From: Gallionellaceae bacterium
GTDB taxonomy: Bacteria; Pseudomonadota; Gammaproteobacteria; Burkholderiales; Gallionellaceae
Assembly (NCBI GenBank): GCA_004297065.1
Contig: SCUU01000140.1
Coordinates: 1-64,000 of the forward strand
Length of the DNA: 64,000 bases
Direction of reading: 5' to 3'
Positions 1 to 10,543 of the stretch are shown here, piece by piece. Numbering within the stretch: the first letter of the stretch is position 1; each line of letters opens with the position of its first letter. The position numbers and the translations under genes were made by a program. Under the pieces are notes generated by a model. That model had not been told where the DNA came from. It did not search any database and was given only the letters and a program-made list of their open reading frames with translations.

Positions 1-129
1 GCTGTCCAGCTCGCGCAAAGCCTGATTGAGTATCTCGCGGATGGCTATCAGCGGATGATCGGCAGGGATGTAATCCGCCGTCTGTTTCACCACAAACAAG
101 CTTTCCTGAGTAATGTCGGCACCTCGCAT
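1..129 (-). CDS. IS5-type transposase, N-terminal fragment (runs off window)
   Basis: The first 129 bases read on the minus strand as 43 codons from an ATG at 129, beginning MRGADITQESLF and continuing with YIPADHPL. This is the typical N-terminus of IS5/DUF772-type DDE transposases (N-terminal helical domain before the catalytic core). The catalytic part lies outside the window, so whether the element is complete cannot be judged. It sits just downstream of dnaK on the same strand, where betaproteobacteria usually carry dnaJ. It is too short for the ORF track. The family call rests on the N-terminal motif alone. Confidence 0.75.
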   Translation of the reverse strand, partial: MRGADITQESLFVVKQTADYIPADHPLIAIREILNQALRELDS

Positions 130-243
130 ATCGCATCCTGCTTTCGTTTTAATTCGTCTCCACCATTAACGTATGTCCCTTGGTTTTGTGGACACGCTTG
201 GGGGATAAATTCAACAAACTGCTAGCGACTAACGACTGTTTTT

Positions 244-2178
244 TTACTTCTTGTCTTTGACTTCGGTGAACTCGGCATCAACCACGTTGTCGTCGTGAGG
301 CTTCTGTTCTCCGGCATGCTGCGCACCGCCTTCGGCACCTGCGGCTTGTGCCTTGGCTTGCTCGGCGGCGTACATCTTTTCGCCCAGCTTCTGCGCGGCG
401 GTGGACAGTGCTTCGGCCTTGGCGGTGATGGCGTCTTTGTCGTCGCCCTTCACCACGCCTTCCGCATCCTTCAATGCAGTCTCAATGGCAGACTTTTCAT
501 CCGCAGACAGTTGCTCGCCGTATTCCTTCAACGATTTTTGCGTGGAGTGGATCAGCGCGTCCAACTGGTTGCGCGCGGTGACAAGCTCCATCGCTTTGTG
601 GTCTTCATCCGCGTGGGCCTCCGCATCCGCCACCATGCGCTGGATTTCGGCTTCGGACAAACCGGAACTGGCCTGAATCTTGATCTTGTTCTCCTTGCCG
701 GTGGCTTTATCCTTCGCCGACACATGCAGGATGCCGTTCGCGTCGATATCGAAGGTCACTTCGATCTGCGGCATGCCGCGCGGTGCGGGCGGGATGTCGG
801 ACAGGTTGAACTGGCCCAGGCTCTTGTTGCCGGAAGCCACTTCACGCTCGCCCTGCAGCACGTGGATGGTCACGGCGTTCTGGTTATCGTCGGCGGTGGA
901 GAACACTTGCGAGGCCTTGGTCGGGATGGTGGTATTTTTCTTGATGAGCTTGGTCATCACGCCGCCCATGGTCTCGATACCCAGCGACAACGGAGTCACG
1001 TCCAGCAGCAGCACGTCCTTCACTTCGCCTTGCAACACGCCGCCTTGGATGGAAGCGCCCACCGCCACGGCTTCGTCCGGGTTCACGTCCTTGCGCGGCT
1101 CTTTGCCGAAGAACTCTTTGACCTTCTCCTGCACCTTGGGCATACGGGTCTGACCGCCGACCAGAATCACGTCGGCGATGTCGGAAGTGGAAACGCCCGC
1201 ATCCTTCATCGCGATCTTGCAGGGCTCGATGGTGCGTTGGATCAGGTCTTCCACGATGCTTTCCAGCTTGGCGCGGGTGATCTTCACGGCCAGGTGTTTC
1301 GGGCCGGTCGCATCGGCGGTGATGTAAGGCAGGTTCACTTCGGTCTGCTGTGCGGAAGACAGTTCGATCTTGGCTTTTTCCGCCGCGTCTTTCAGGCGTT
1401 GCAGCGCCAGCATGTCCTTCTTCAGGTCGATGCCGGTTTCTTTCTTGAATTCTTCCACCAGATGCTCGATCACGCGCATGTCGAAGTCTTCGCCGCCGAG
1501 GAAAGTGTCGCCGTTGGTGGACATCACCTCGAACTGGTGTTCGCCGTCGATCTCGGAAATGTCGATGATGGAGATGTCGAAGGTGCCGCCGCCCAAATCG
1601 TACACCGCGATCTTGCGGTCGCCTTCCTGTTTATCCAGACCGAAAGCCAGTGCGGCCGCAGTCGGTTCGTTGATGATGCGCTTCACATCCAGACCGGCGA
1701 TACGCCCCGCATCTTTGGTGGCTTGGCGCTGGCTGTCGTTGAAGTAAGCCGGAACGGTGATGACGGCCTCGGTGACTTCTTCGCCCAGATAGTCCTCGGC
1801 GGTCTTCTTCATCTTGATGAGCACTTGCGCGGAGATTTCCGGCGCGGAAATGTCCTTGTCGCGCACCTTCACCCATGCGTCGCCGTTCTTGGCCTTGACG
1901 ATGGAATAGGGAACCATGGCGATGTCTTTTTGCACCATCGGCTCTTCAAAACGGCGACCGATCAGGCGCTTCACGCCGTACAGGGTGTTCTTCGGGTTGG
2001 TCACGGCCTGACGCTTGGCGGCTGCGCCGACCAGGATTTCGCCGTCTTCCATGTAAGCGATGATGGACGGAGTGGTGCGCGCGCCCTCGGCGTTCTCGAT
2101 CACCTTGGGCTTGCCGTTTTCCATCACGGACACGCAAGAGTTGGTGGTGCCCAAGTCAATACCGATAATCTTTCCCAT
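244..2178 (-). CDS. dnaK: Molecular chaperone DnaK (Hsp70)
   Basis: Full-length cytosolic Hsp70 of 644 aa, the usual size. It binds exposed hydrophobic segments of unfolded proteins in an ATP-driven cycle with DnaJ and GrpE. The nucleotide-binding domain shows the phosphate-1 motif [12 protein letters not shown] at the start, [13 protein letters not shown] near residue 170, the DLGGGTFD motif near 195 and [10 protein letters not shown] near 340. The linker [13 protein letters not shown] near 389 leads into the substrate-binding domain, and the tail ends [21 protein letters not shown] ribosome site precedes the ATG. It follows grpE on the same strand with a repeat in the gap. dnaJ is not seen; a transposase fragment follows instead. 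Confidence 0.98.
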   Translation of the reverse strand: MGKIIGIDLGTTNSCVSVMENGKPKVIENAEGARTTPSIIAYMEDGEILVGAAAKRQAVTNPKNTLYGVKRLIGRRFEEPMVQKDIAMVPYSIVKAKNGDAWVKVRDKDISAPEISAQVLIKMKKTAEDYLGEEVTEAVITVPAYFNDSQRQATKDAGRIAGLDVKRIINEPTAAALAFGLDKQEGDRKIAVYDLGGGTFDISIIDISEIDGEHQFEVMSTNGDTFLGGEDFDMRVIEHLVEEFKKETGIDLKKDMLALQRLKDAAEKAKIELSSAQQTEVNLPYITADATGPKHLAVKITRAKLESIVEDLIQRTIEPCKIAMKDAGVSTSDIADVILVGGQTRMPKVQEKVKEFFGKEPRKDVNPDEAVAVGASIQGGVLQGEVKDVLLLDVTPLSLGIETMGGVMTKLIKKNTTIPTKASQVFSTADDNQNAVTIHVLQGEREVASGNKSLGQFNLSDIPPAPRGMPQIEVTFDIDANGILHVSAKDKATGKENKIKIQASSGLSEAEIQRMVADAEAHADEDHKAMELVTARNQLDALIHSTQKSLKEYGEQLSADEKSAIETALKDAEGVVKGDDKDAITAKAEALSTAAQKLGEKMYAAEQAKAQAAGAEGGAQHAGEQKPHDDNVVDAEFTEVKDKK

Positions 2179-2271
2179 GATGCTTTCCTTTCAGTTGAAT
2201 TCGTAAAAGTTTGAATGCTGTTATTGCCTTACCGCACTACATTAGGGCGGCAGTAGATATTTCAAGTGTTT

Positions 2272-2347
2272 CCCCTCCCTCAATCCCTCCCCCGGAGGGA
2301 GAGGGAGGTTTGGCCCTTCTCCCTCCGGGGAAGGGTTGGGAAGGGGG
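2272..2347. repeat. GC-rich palindromic repeat between grpE and dnaK
   Basis: About 75 bp with two inverted arms rich in CCCTCC/GGAGGG: CAATCCCTCCCCCGGAGGG, then CTTCTCCCTCCGGGGAAGG. It abuts the grpE stop codon and lies in the grpE-dnaK gap. It belongs to the same loose family as the copies near 5.64, 9.15, 11.3, 15.5, 45.7 and 53.4-54.9 kb, and is closest to the 9.15 kb copy. In the transcript it could fold into strong hairpins between the two chaperone genes. Confidence 0.8.
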
Positions 2348-2887
2348 TTATTTTCCCTTCGCCACCATCACCAGCGCAGGACGCAACACGCGCTCGTTCA
2401 AGGTGTAGCCGCGCTGCATGACGGTCACCACGGTATTGGCTTCCTGCTCGCTCTCCACCATGCCGATGGCCTGATGTTTATGCGCGTCGAATTTCTCCCC
2501 AGTAGGATTGATTTCCTTGATGTTGAACTTCTCGAATACGCTGGAAAGCTGCTTCAGCGTCAGTTCCATGCCGCTCTTGAAGCTTTCCACGCTGGCGGTT
2601 TCCACGGCCAGACCGGCTTGCAGGCTGTCCATCACCGCCAGCATCTCGTTGGAAAAACGCTCGACGGCGAATTTTTGCGCCTTGCTGATGTCCTCTTGCG
2701 CGCGGCGGCGAATGTTTTCGCCCTCGGCCTTGGCGCGCAGCCAGGCGTCGTGGTGTTCTTGTGCCTTAAGTTCCGCCTGTTTGAGCATTTCTTCCATGCT
2801 GGGCATGACCTCCGGTGCTGCTTGTTGTCCTTGTGGCTCGGCAGCGTCTGTTGCGGGGTTTTGCGGCTTGTTTTCAACTTGTTCCAT
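2348..2887 (-). CDS. grpE: Nucleotide exchange factor GrpE
   Basis: GrpE is the dimeric exchange factor that releases ADP from DnaK. The ORF track starts at a TTG at 2899, but the ATG at 2887 (MEQVENKPQ) has a good GGAGAGA site seven bases upstream, giving 179 aa, a normal length. The acidic, poorly conserved N-terminus is followed by a long helical region ([20 protein letters not shown]) and a C-terminal beta domain with [19 protein letters not shown] and the closing [11 protein letters not shown]. It is the first gene of the grpE-dnaK unit and lies behind a sigma-32-like promoter. Confidence 0.97.
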   Translation of the reverse strand: MEQVENKPQNPATDAAEPQGQQAAPEVMPSMEEMLKQAELKAQEHHDAWLRAKAEGENIRRRAQEDISKAQKFAVERFSNEMLAVMDSLQAGLAVETASVESFKSGMELTLKQLSSVFEKFNIKEINPTGEKFDAHKHQAIGMVESEQEANTVVTVMQRGYTLNERVLRPALVMVAKGK

Positions 2888-2917
2888 GTATCTCTCCAAT
2901 TTATCGACCTCCCGCAG

Positions 2918-2943
2918 GTGGGGGTGACCATTGGATTTTCAAG
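2918..2943 (-). promoter_or_regulatory. Sigma-32-type heat-shock promoter for grpE-dnaK
   Basis: Read on the minus strand, CTTGAAA (2943-2937) is followed after 12 bases by CCCCCAC (2924-2918), close to the heat-shock sigma consensus CTTGAAA ... CCCCATnT. It ends about 30 bases before the grpE start codon, as expected for heat-shock control of this operon. Assigned by motif match only. Confidence 0.65.
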
Positions 2944-2985
2944 GGCAAATGCTAAAAATATTTAGGTGTGAGGTGGTGGAAATCG

Positions 2986-3014
2986 CTGGCGACTAAATTG
3001 GCCTCGGCTATAAT
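2986..3014 (+). promoter_or_regulatory. Probable sigma-70 promoter of tRNA-Leu
   Basis: A perfect TATAAT at 3009-3014 is followed by a GC-rich GCGCGCCC discriminator, typical of stringently controlled stable-RNA promoters. The -35 region (CTGGCG) is weak. The tRNA begins 34 bases downstream. Confidence 0.6.
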
Positions 3015-3048
3015 GCGCGCCCTCTCTTGTTTGACGAGGGAATGGAAT

Positions 3049-3133
3049 GCCCCGGTGGCGGAATTGGTAGACGCACCAGATTTAGGTTCTGGCGCCGCGA
3101 GGCGTGGAAGTTCGAGTCTTCTCCGGGGCACCA
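3049..3133 (+). tRNA. tRNA-Leu (anticodon UAG)
   Basis: 85 bases that fold as a class II tRNA. The acceptor stem GCCCCGG pairs with CCGGGGC and is followed by A and an encoded CCA. The D-loop region is GGCGGAATTGGTAGAC, the anticodon stem is CCAGA/TCTGG with loop TTTAGGT (anticodon TAG at 3083-3085), there is a variable arm, and the T-arm contains GTTCGAGTC. It reads CUA and, by wobble, other CUN leucine codons. Confidence 0.97.
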
Positions 3134-3139
3134 ATCAAT

Positions 3140-3176
3140 ATGAAAATGGGCACTAGTATTTGGTGCCCATTTTCAT
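3140..3176 (+). terminator. Long hairpin after tRNA-Leu
   Basis: A perfect 14-bp inverted repeat (ATGAAAATGGGCAC ... GTGCCCATTTTCAT) with a 9-base loop starts 7 bases after the tRNA CCA. The T-run lies inside the 3' arm rather than after it, so this is a plausible but non-canonical intrinsic terminator or processing hairpin. Confidence 0.6.
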
Positions 3177-3287
3177 TACGTCCCAGCTTGGGCGATTTGG
3201 GTAGAAAGCAAATGGCATCCCTCGCGGATAAGGGGCCGGACGGTCGCCGCTGGTATTCATTACGCAGTATCTTTCTGGTGAATTTGC

Positions 3288-4403
3288 ATGCGTATCCATC
3301 CCCTGATTTTTTTGTTGCTGGGCCTGTATGCCGTTACCGATGCGCAAGGACGTACCTTTGTGGCCGAAGGTTCCGATTCTGGCGCGGGCGTCGGTGCTCG
3401 ATACATTGCGCTCGGTGGTGCCGGCGCGGCAATCAGTAATGATGTCTATGCGGCCTATTCGAATCCTGCTGGATTGGCTGAATTGGAGGGCGTGGAGATA
3501 GCGGCCTCGCGCCAACTCAATGCAATACTTCAATTGGTTAGTTTTGCGGGCATGGCCGCGCGTTTGCCGCTGGATGCCAGTTGGGGATTCAAGGCAACAA
3601 TGGCCGGGGTCTATTACCCGCGCATGCATGCCCGAGCTTCGGGGGCATTTCGTGATAATGAGGTGGAGAGCATTTTTTTGCGTTATTTGCTGCCGGGTTT
3701 GCCCGGCACTTTTGATGGCGAGATCGACAGCAAGACCAAGGTCTATCGGATTGCGCTGGGATTGGGCCCCGCGAACTCCGATGTATGGTCCATCGGTTTC
3801 AACGTTGACAAGATCGATTGCCGGACGAATTACTGTGGCGTGCATGCCACTTCCAATGGATATACGACAGCGTCGGGCGGGGCTACAGCAACAAGCTATG
3901 GAGCGGGCTTCAAATATCGGCCATTGCCTGCACTCACCCTGGCTGGTGCAGTCAGTGATGTGAGCACCCGTCTCAATGTAGATGTGACAACCACCGATGA
4001 TGCGGGCACGCGGATTAATACATACCGGATTTTGTTTCCAATGAAAATGCTGTTTGGTGCAGCATACCGTTTTAGTTCTTCATTACAAGCTACGGGTGAT
4101 TACGAAATCTTTCGGGGAACATATGGCAACAATGATATTGACTGGCGATTCTTGCGCATGGGAGCAGAGGTGGCCCACTCTGAGGCGTTTATGTCGCGGT
4201 TTGGCGCAATCGTCCCGGTGGTGATCCGGTCTTCACGAATCAAGGAAGGTTCGTTGCCGTTTCCTTTTTCTCCAACGATTGGGTTGGGATACCGGCAAAA
4301 ACATTTTAGGGCGGATGTGGCGGTTTACGCACATTCCCTGATGAGTTTGCATCAAGGCGGTGTTTCACCTGCGGCTGATCTGAGCATCACGCTGAATTTT
4401 TAG
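3288..4403 (+). CDS. PorV/FadL-like outer-membrane beta-barrel protein, function unknown
   Basis: 371 aa with an N-terminal signal peptide (MRIHPLIFLLLGLYAVTDAQG). The mature start, GARYIALGGAGAAISNDVYAAYSNPAGLAEL, is the hallmark of FadL/OMPP1- and PorV-type barrels, whose N-terminus carries a G-A/S-x-D...NPA pattern. The rest alternates short hydrophobic strands with polar turns and ends in a terminal aromatic residue (LSITLNF), as expected of a barrel inserted by the BAM machinery. The FadL family moves hydrophobic compounds across the outer membrane, but no substrate can be named. It stands alone between tRNA-Leu and a convergent gene. The start has only a weak ribosome site. Confidence 0.7.
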   Translation: MRIHPLIFLLLGLYAVTDAQGRTFVAEGSDSGAGVGARYIALGGAGAAISNDVYAAYSNPAGLAELEGVEIAASRQLNAILQLVSFAGMAARLPLDASWGFKATMAGVYYPRMHARASGAFRDNEVESIFLRYLLPGLPGTFDGEIDSKTKVYRIALGLGPANSDVWSIGFNVDKIDCRTNYCGVHATSNGYTTASGGATATSYGAGFKYRPLPALTLAGAVSDVSTRLNVDVTTTDDAGTRINTYRILFPMKMLFGAAYRFSSSLQATGDYEIFRGTYGNNDIDWRFLRMGAEVAHSEAFMSRFGAIVPVVIRSSRIKEGSLPFPFSPTIGLGYRQKHFRADVAVYAHSLMSLHQGGVSPAADLSITLNF

Positions 4404-4530
4404 AGGTGCCCATATTTTTACAGGTGGTATTAATGCCGCCATTAACTTGCCCGCAAACCGTCCATCCCCGGATTGCTCTGTTCCGGCGCACCGCGGCGTT
4501 GCAATGTTGCTGCGCGTTAATTCCCGCAAC

Positions 4531-5000
4531 TCATCCGGCGGTCACTTCAGCTAAAATCACCACATAATTCTTCCCGTATTTCTTCGCGCACTTGGGGCAG
4601 GTGGTGTAGTAGAAATACAGTTTGCGCGGCTGCTTGCCCTGTGCCGCGACGTAGGCGTTCATCGCGTTTATCCAGAGTCGCATGTTTTTGTAGGGGCCCT
4701 CGAATACCTTGCTCAGGAAGGTGCCGGAGAGTGTGGCCATGCGCGCACCGGGGATGTCTTTGCCGGTTTCGATATACACGTCCGCGCCCCACAGGGAGTT
4801 TTCATCGGTGAGGATGATGCGCGTGGCGGTGGCGGCACCGGCGGCTTCGGCCACGCGGGTGGCGCGCGTCATGACCGCGCCGTAATTCAGCGGGATGTGG
4901 ATGAAGCTGGTGACGCGGTCTTGCAGGAATTTCTTGTCTTTCCAGACGATGGTTTTTTCATCCCAAAGTTCGGGGTTGAAGCGGGGGCAGCATTCTTCGC

Positions 5001-5004
<4 letters not shown>
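4531..5004 (-). CDS. Conserved Cys-rich hypothetical protein translationally coupled to copA
   Basis: 157 aa when started at the ATG at 5004, which has a GGAGAAAA site and overlaps the copA stop as ATGA; the longer ORF-track start at 5040 lies inside copA. I do not recognise the family. The N-terminus has a CCP motif ([17 protein letters not shown]) and the C-terminal third has [15 protein letters not shown], a zinc-ribbon-like or metal-binding CxxC. No signal peptide or membrane segment is visible. Coupling to a copper ATPase suggests a metal-related cytoplasmic role, but this is inference from position and cysteines only. Confidence 0.75.
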
Positions 5005-7274
<2,270 letters not shown>

Positions 7275-7497
7275 TTTATCCGCAATGCAACATGAAATTG
7301 AGAGGGTGTCCGATATTATGCGCTCACAGGAGACGCGACAAGCGCTAGCTTTTTGAGAGTCAAAAAATTGAAGGCAGGGTTTTCGCGATAAGCTAACTGA
7401 CCTCCGGCAAAGCCGGGGGTTGACCTCTCTGAATTACCTTGAGCAAAACGGGGTTTCCTGTTTCAATCCCTGCCCATTGCGAAATACGGGAGCAAGC

Positions 7498-8379
7498 ATG
7501 GGGCAGGCAAGCATCGGCATCATCGGCGGCAGCGGTGTGTACGACATCGGGGGGCTTACGAACAAGCGTTGGGAGAAGGTCGGGTCGCCGTTCGGCGCAC
7601 CCTCCGACGAACTGCTGTTCGGCGAACTCAACGGTGTGAAGCTGGCGTTCCTGCCGCGCCATGGGCGCGGCCACAAGATACCTCCATCCGAGATCAACTT
7701 CCGCGCCAACATCGACGTGCTCAAGCGTGTCGGCGCGAGCGATGTCATCTCGGTCAGCGCGGTCGGTTCCTTGCGCGAACATCTGTCTCCCGGCACCTTC
7801 GTTATCGTCGATCAATTCATCGACCGCACCTTTGCGCGAGAGAAATCCTTTTTCGGCAGCGGCTTGGTGGCGCACGTCTCAATGGCGCATCCGGTGTGCA
7901 AGCGGCTGGGCGACCACATCGAACACGCCGCGAAAGAAGCGGGCATCAACGCGCTGCGCGGCGGAACTTATTTGGTCATGGAAGGCCCGCAGTTTTCCAG
8001 TCTGGCAGAGTCCGAGTTGTATCGCCAGTGGGGCTGCGACGTGATCGGCATGACCAACATGCCCGAAGCCAAGCTCGCGCGCGAAGCCGAACTGTGCTAT
8101 GCCACCGTGGCCATGGTCACCGACTACGACTGCTGGCATCCGGGGCACGAGCATGTGACCGTGGAGCAGATCGTCAAAGTGCTGCTGGCCAATGCCGACA
8201 AAGCCAAGAACCTGGTGAAGCATCTCGTGCCGCATGTTGGCAACGATGCCAAGGCCTGCGATTGCGGCTGCCGCGCGGCGCTGCAACACGCGCTGATTAC
8301 GGCGTCCGAAGCACGCGATGCCGAGTTGACTCGGAAGCTGCAAGCCATCGCTGGGCGAGTGTTAAATCAAACAACTTGA
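7498..8379 (+). CDS. mtnP: S-methyl-5'-thioadenosine phosphorylase
   Basis: Catalyses phosphorolysis of methylthioadenosine, a by-product of polyamine and other SAM-dependent synthesis, to adenine and methylthioribose-1-phosphate. The start is the ATG at 7498 (MGQASIGIIGGSGVYDIGG), preceded by GGGAGC, giving 293 aa; the ORF-track start adds 26 unlikely residues. Family motifs are the phosphate-binding GIIGGSGVYD at the start, LPRHGRGHKIPPSEIN near 50 and GGTYLVMEGPQFSS with EADVIGMT-like CDVIGMTNMPEA for nucleoside binding. Genes for adenine (apt) and for the sugar phosphate (aldolase, mtnA) follow within 4 kb. Confidence 0.95.
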   Translation: MGQASIGIIGGSGVYDIGGLTNKRWEKVGSPFGAPSDELLFGELNGVKLAFLPRHGRGHKIPPSEINFRANIDVLKRVGASDVISVSAVGSLREHLSPGTFVIVDQFIDRTFAREKSFFGSGLVAHVSMAHPVCKRLGDHIEHAAKEAGINALRGGTYLVMEGPQFSSLAESELYRQWGCDVIGMTNMPEAKLAREAELCYATVAMVTDYDCWHPGHEHVTVEQIVKVLLANADKAKNLVKHLVPHVGNDAKACDCGCRAALQHALITASEARDAELTRKLQAIAGRVLNQTT

Positions 8380-8384
8380 TCTAT

Positions 8385-8462
8385 CCGCAGATTACACAGA
8401 TTGACGCCGATTAAATACAAACCCAACACAAAATCTGTGTGAATCTGCGCAATCTGTGGGCA
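8385..8462. repeat. Palindromic intergenic repeat (ATCCGCAGATTACACAGATT type)
   Basis: Fills the mtnP-aldolase gap. CGCAGATTACACAGATT on one side is matched in inverted orientation by AATCTGTGTGAATCTGCG, followed by CAATCTGTGGG. Sequences of this kind are common dispersed intergenic repeats in proteobacteria. It could form a long hairpin in the mRNA between the two genes. Confidence 0.7.
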
Positions 8463-8487
8463 AACGACCTTGAATGAAAGTTTAGTT

Positions 8488-9126
8488 ATGACCGAACAGA
8501 TATTACGTCAACAACTGTTAGCCACCTCGCGCCGCATGGTCGAACTCGGCCTTAATCGCGGCACAGCGGGCAACGCCTCGGTGCGTTGCGGCAAGAGCAT
8601 CCTCATCACCCCGTCTGCCGTGCCGGTCGCCGAGATGAGCGAGCAGGACATGGTGCTGCTCGCCTCCGACGGTAAGGTGCTGCAAGGCCGCAAACCCTCC
8701 AGTGAATGGCGCTTCCACCGCGACATTCTCGATGCCCGTCCAGAGATCGGCGCGGTGCTGCACATGCACTCCACCTTCGCTACCACCATCGCCTGTCTAG
8801 GTAAAGACGTGCCCGCCGTGCACTACCACATCGCCATCGCGGGTGGCGACAGCATACGTTGCACACCGTACACCATCTTCGGCGAACAGAACCTTTCCGA
8901 CCTCGCGCTGGAAGCCCTGCGCGACCGCAAGGCCTGCCTGCTCGGCAACCACGGCATGATCGCGCTGGGTCGTGACCTAAACGAAGCGCTGTCCGTCGCG
9001 CAGGAAGTCGAATACCTATGCGAGCTCTACTGGCGCTCCCAGCAGGCGGGCGAACCGCAGATACTCAGCGCGCAGCAGATGCATGAGGTGAAGCAGAAGT
9101 TCGTGGAGTACAAGAAGCGCAGCTAA
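8488..9126 (+). CDS. Class II (zinc) aldolase, FucA/Ald2-like, probably methylthioribulose-1-phosphate aldolase
   Basis: 212 aa from the ATG at 8488 ([10 protein letters not shown]); the ORF track begins at an upstream TTG. It is a class II aldolase/adducin-fold enzyme. Substrate loop GTAGNASVR is near residue 27, catalytic Glu in PSSEWRFH near 71, zinc ligands in [10 protein letters not shown] near 90 and NHGMIALG near 153. Family members include L-fuculose-phosphate aldolase and MtnB dehydratase; the sequence looks FucA-like rather than MtnB-like. Lying between mtnP and apt/mtnA, it best fits the DHAP-shunt aldolase that splits methylthioribulose-1-phosphate into DHAP and methylthioacetaldehyde. 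That substrate is inferred from context. Confidence 0.85.
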   Translation: MTEQILRQQLLATSRRMVELGLNRGTAGNASVRCGKSILITPSAVPVAEMSEQDMVLLASDGKVLQGRKPSSEWRFHRDILDARPEIGAVLHMHSTFATTIACLGKDVPAVHYHIAIAGGDSIRCTPYTIFGEQNLSDLALEALRDRKACLLGNHGMIALGRDLNEALSVAQEVEYLCELYWRSQQAGEPQILSAQQMHEVKQKFVEYKKRS

Positions 9127-9148
9127 TGAAATTGGCGAAACGCAACGG

Positions 9149-9225
9149 CCTCACCCTCAATCCCTCCCCCAGCGGGGGAGAGAAGTAAAGCCCTTCTCCC
9201 CCGGGAGAAGGGTTGGGATGAGGGA
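9149..9225. repeat. GC-rich palindromic repeat upstream of apt
   Basis: CCTCACCCTCAATCCCTCCCC, AGCGGGGGAGAG and CCCTTCTCCCCCGGGAGAAGG, closing with GGGTTGGGATGAGGGA. It has the same layout as the 2.27 kb copy and lies in the aldolase-apt gap, ending about 40 bases before the apt start codon. Confidence 0.8.
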
Positions 9226-9265
9226 GCAATTGAGAATTAACCAATACAGTAATCAGGAAGCCACC

Positions 9266-9793
9266 ATGCCCATCAAATCAAAAATCCGCACCGTCCCCCA
9301 TTACCCGAAACAGGGCATCCAGTTCCGTGACATCACCACCTTGCTCAAAGACCCGGAAGGTTTTCGTGCCACGGTGGACGAGCTGGTACGGCGATATAAA
9401 GACGTGAAGATAGACAAGATCGCGGGCATCGAATCGCGCGGCTTCATCCTCGGCGCACCGCTGGCGTATGCGCTGGGCAAAGGCTTCGTGCCTATCCGCA
9501 AAAAAGGCAAGCTGCCAGCGGAAACCATAGGCCACGACTATGCGCTTGAATACGGCACCGACCGCATCGAAATCCACACCGACGCTATTGAGAAGGGCGA
9601 AAAGATATTACTGGTGGACGACCTCATTGCCACCGGCGGCACAGCCGAAGCCGCCTGCGTACTGATCGAAAAGATGGGCGGCAAGATCGTCGAATGCTGC
9701 TTCATCATCGACCTGCCGGACATCGGCGGTCGTGCGCGCTTGGAAAAGCACGGGCAGAAGGTGTTTGCGCTGTGTGAGTTTGAGGGCGACTAA
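9266..9793 (+). CDS. apt: Adenine phosphoribosyltransferase
   Basis: 175 aa, cytosolic. It converts adenine and PRPP to AMP and so recaptures the adenine released by MtnP. The start is the ATG at 9266 ([14 protein letters not shown]) behind a CAGGAAG site, not the earlier ORF-track ATG. The PRPP-binding signature [16 protein letters not shown] lies near residue 117, and [18 protein letters not shown] near 53 is typical of Apt. The C-terminus DLPDIGG...[11 protein letters not shown] recurs as a diverged duplicate about 650 bp downstream, beyond a toxin-antitoxin pair. Confidence 0.97.
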   Translation: MPIKSKIRTVPHYPKQGIQFRDITTLLKDPEGFRATVDELVRRYKDVKIDKIAGIESRGFILGAPLAYALGKGFVPIRKKGKLPAETIGHDYALEYGTDRIEIHTDAIEKGEKILLVDDLIATGGTAEAACVLIEKMGGKIVECCFIIDLPDIGGRARLEKHGQKVFALCEFEGD

Positions 9794-9825
9794 CGCTGCT
9801 TGACGCTATACGTCAAAGACGGATA

Positions 9826-10158
9826 ATGCCCGCCATGCTCACCGTCGTTGAAACCGAAGATTTCGAGAAGCTCTGGCCGTTGTATTGGACAGAGAAAGAG
9901 CATGATGCCTTTGCATTGTTCATCGCAGAAAATCCCGATGCGGGAGATGTGGTCAGAGGTTCGGGCGGCGTACGCAAAGTGCGCTGGTCTCGTTCCGGTT
10001 CGGGCAAGTCGGGTGGTGTAAGGGTCATCTATTTCAACCGTCTGGCGAACGGAGAAATCTGGCTGATTTTCATGTATGCCAAAAGCAAACGGGATTCGAT
10101 AGATGGAAGCGTATTGAAGGAGCTAAAAAATGAAATCGAAAAAACCATTGAGCGATAA
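9826..10158 (+). CDS. HigB/RelE-type toxin
   Basis: 110 aa, resembling HigB2/RelE-type mRNA interferases (COG4737). It has a short N-terminal helical part, then beta strands with GSGGVRKVRWSRSGSGKSGG near 45-65 and GVRVIYFNRLANGEIWLIFMYAKS, the basic, aromatic core typical of ribosome-dependent RNases. The ATG at 9835 is an alternative start. The end overlaps the next gene (antitoxin) by 29 bases, the usual toxin-first HigBA order. It lies 32 bases after apt. Confidence 0.85.
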   Translation: MPAMLTVVETEDFEKLWPLYWTEKEHDAFALFIAENPDAGDVVRGSGGVRKVRWSRSGSGKSGGVRVIYFNRLANGEIWLIFMYAKSKRDSIDGSVLKELKNEIEKTIER

Positions 10159-10438
10159 AGAGCTGGAGGCATTCGAAGCCTCGCGCGACATGGGTAAAGC
10201 GCTGCTGAAATCGGCGCGTCAGATGGTCGCCAGAAAAGGGAAGGTCGTGCTGTCCCCTGTTATTTCTGCACGAACAAAATCAGGTCTTTCGCAAGCCGAG
10301 TTCGCCAAGTTGCTGGGCGTATCCGTGCGCACCCTGCAAGAGTGGGAACAGGGCCGCAGACAACCCAGCGGCGCGGCAAAGACATTGATAGGCATTGCGG
10401 AACGCAGGCCGGATGTGTTGAAAGAGGCGGCGGCATAA
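10130..10438 (+). CDS. HigA-type antitoxin, Xre-family HTH
   Basis: 102 aa. The C-terminal half is an Xre/Cro helix-turn-helix (SGLSQAEFAKLLGVSVRTLQEWEQGRRQPSG), matching HigA2/NadS-type antitoxins. Such proteins bind the toxin and repress the operon promoter. The N-terminal part (KELEAFEASRDMGKALLKSARQM) is probably toxin-binding. It begins inside the toxin gene, and its stop TAA shares a base with the ATG of an apt-tail duplicate (TAATG). Confidence 0.88.
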   Translation: MKSKKPLSDKELEAFEASRDMGKALLKSARQMVARKGKVVLSPVISARTKSGLSQAEFAKLLGVSVRTLQEWEQGRRQPSGAAKTLIGIAERRPDVLKEAAA

Positions 10439-10539
10439 TGACTGTTTTCATCAACGACCTGCCGGACATTGGCGGGCACGAGCGGCTGGAGACGCTTGGG
10501 CAGAAGGTATTTGCGTTGTGTGAGTTTGATGGGGGCTAA
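10438..10539 (+). pseudogene. Duplicated, diverged 3' end of apt after the HigBA pair
   Basis: 33 codons, MTVFINDLPDIGGHERLETL then [13 protein letters not shown] and stop. This mirrors the last 30 or so residues of Apt ([27 protein letters not shown]). The two DNA copies align over roughly 100 bp with many identical blocks, including GACCTGCCGGACAT and TGTGTGAGTTTGA, but with scattered mismatches, so it is an old duplication or an imported apt tail. It has no promoter or body of its own. Together with the real apt 3' end it forms an imperfect direct repeat bracketing higBA. Confidence 0.8.
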
Positions 10540-10543
10540 CTGA

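Noticed and set aside
295-2214. 639-aa ORF on the + strand opposite dnaK
   Set aside because: It is a shadow of dnaK: His/Leu/Gly-rich translation with no motifs, no ribosome site and complete overlap with a certain gene.
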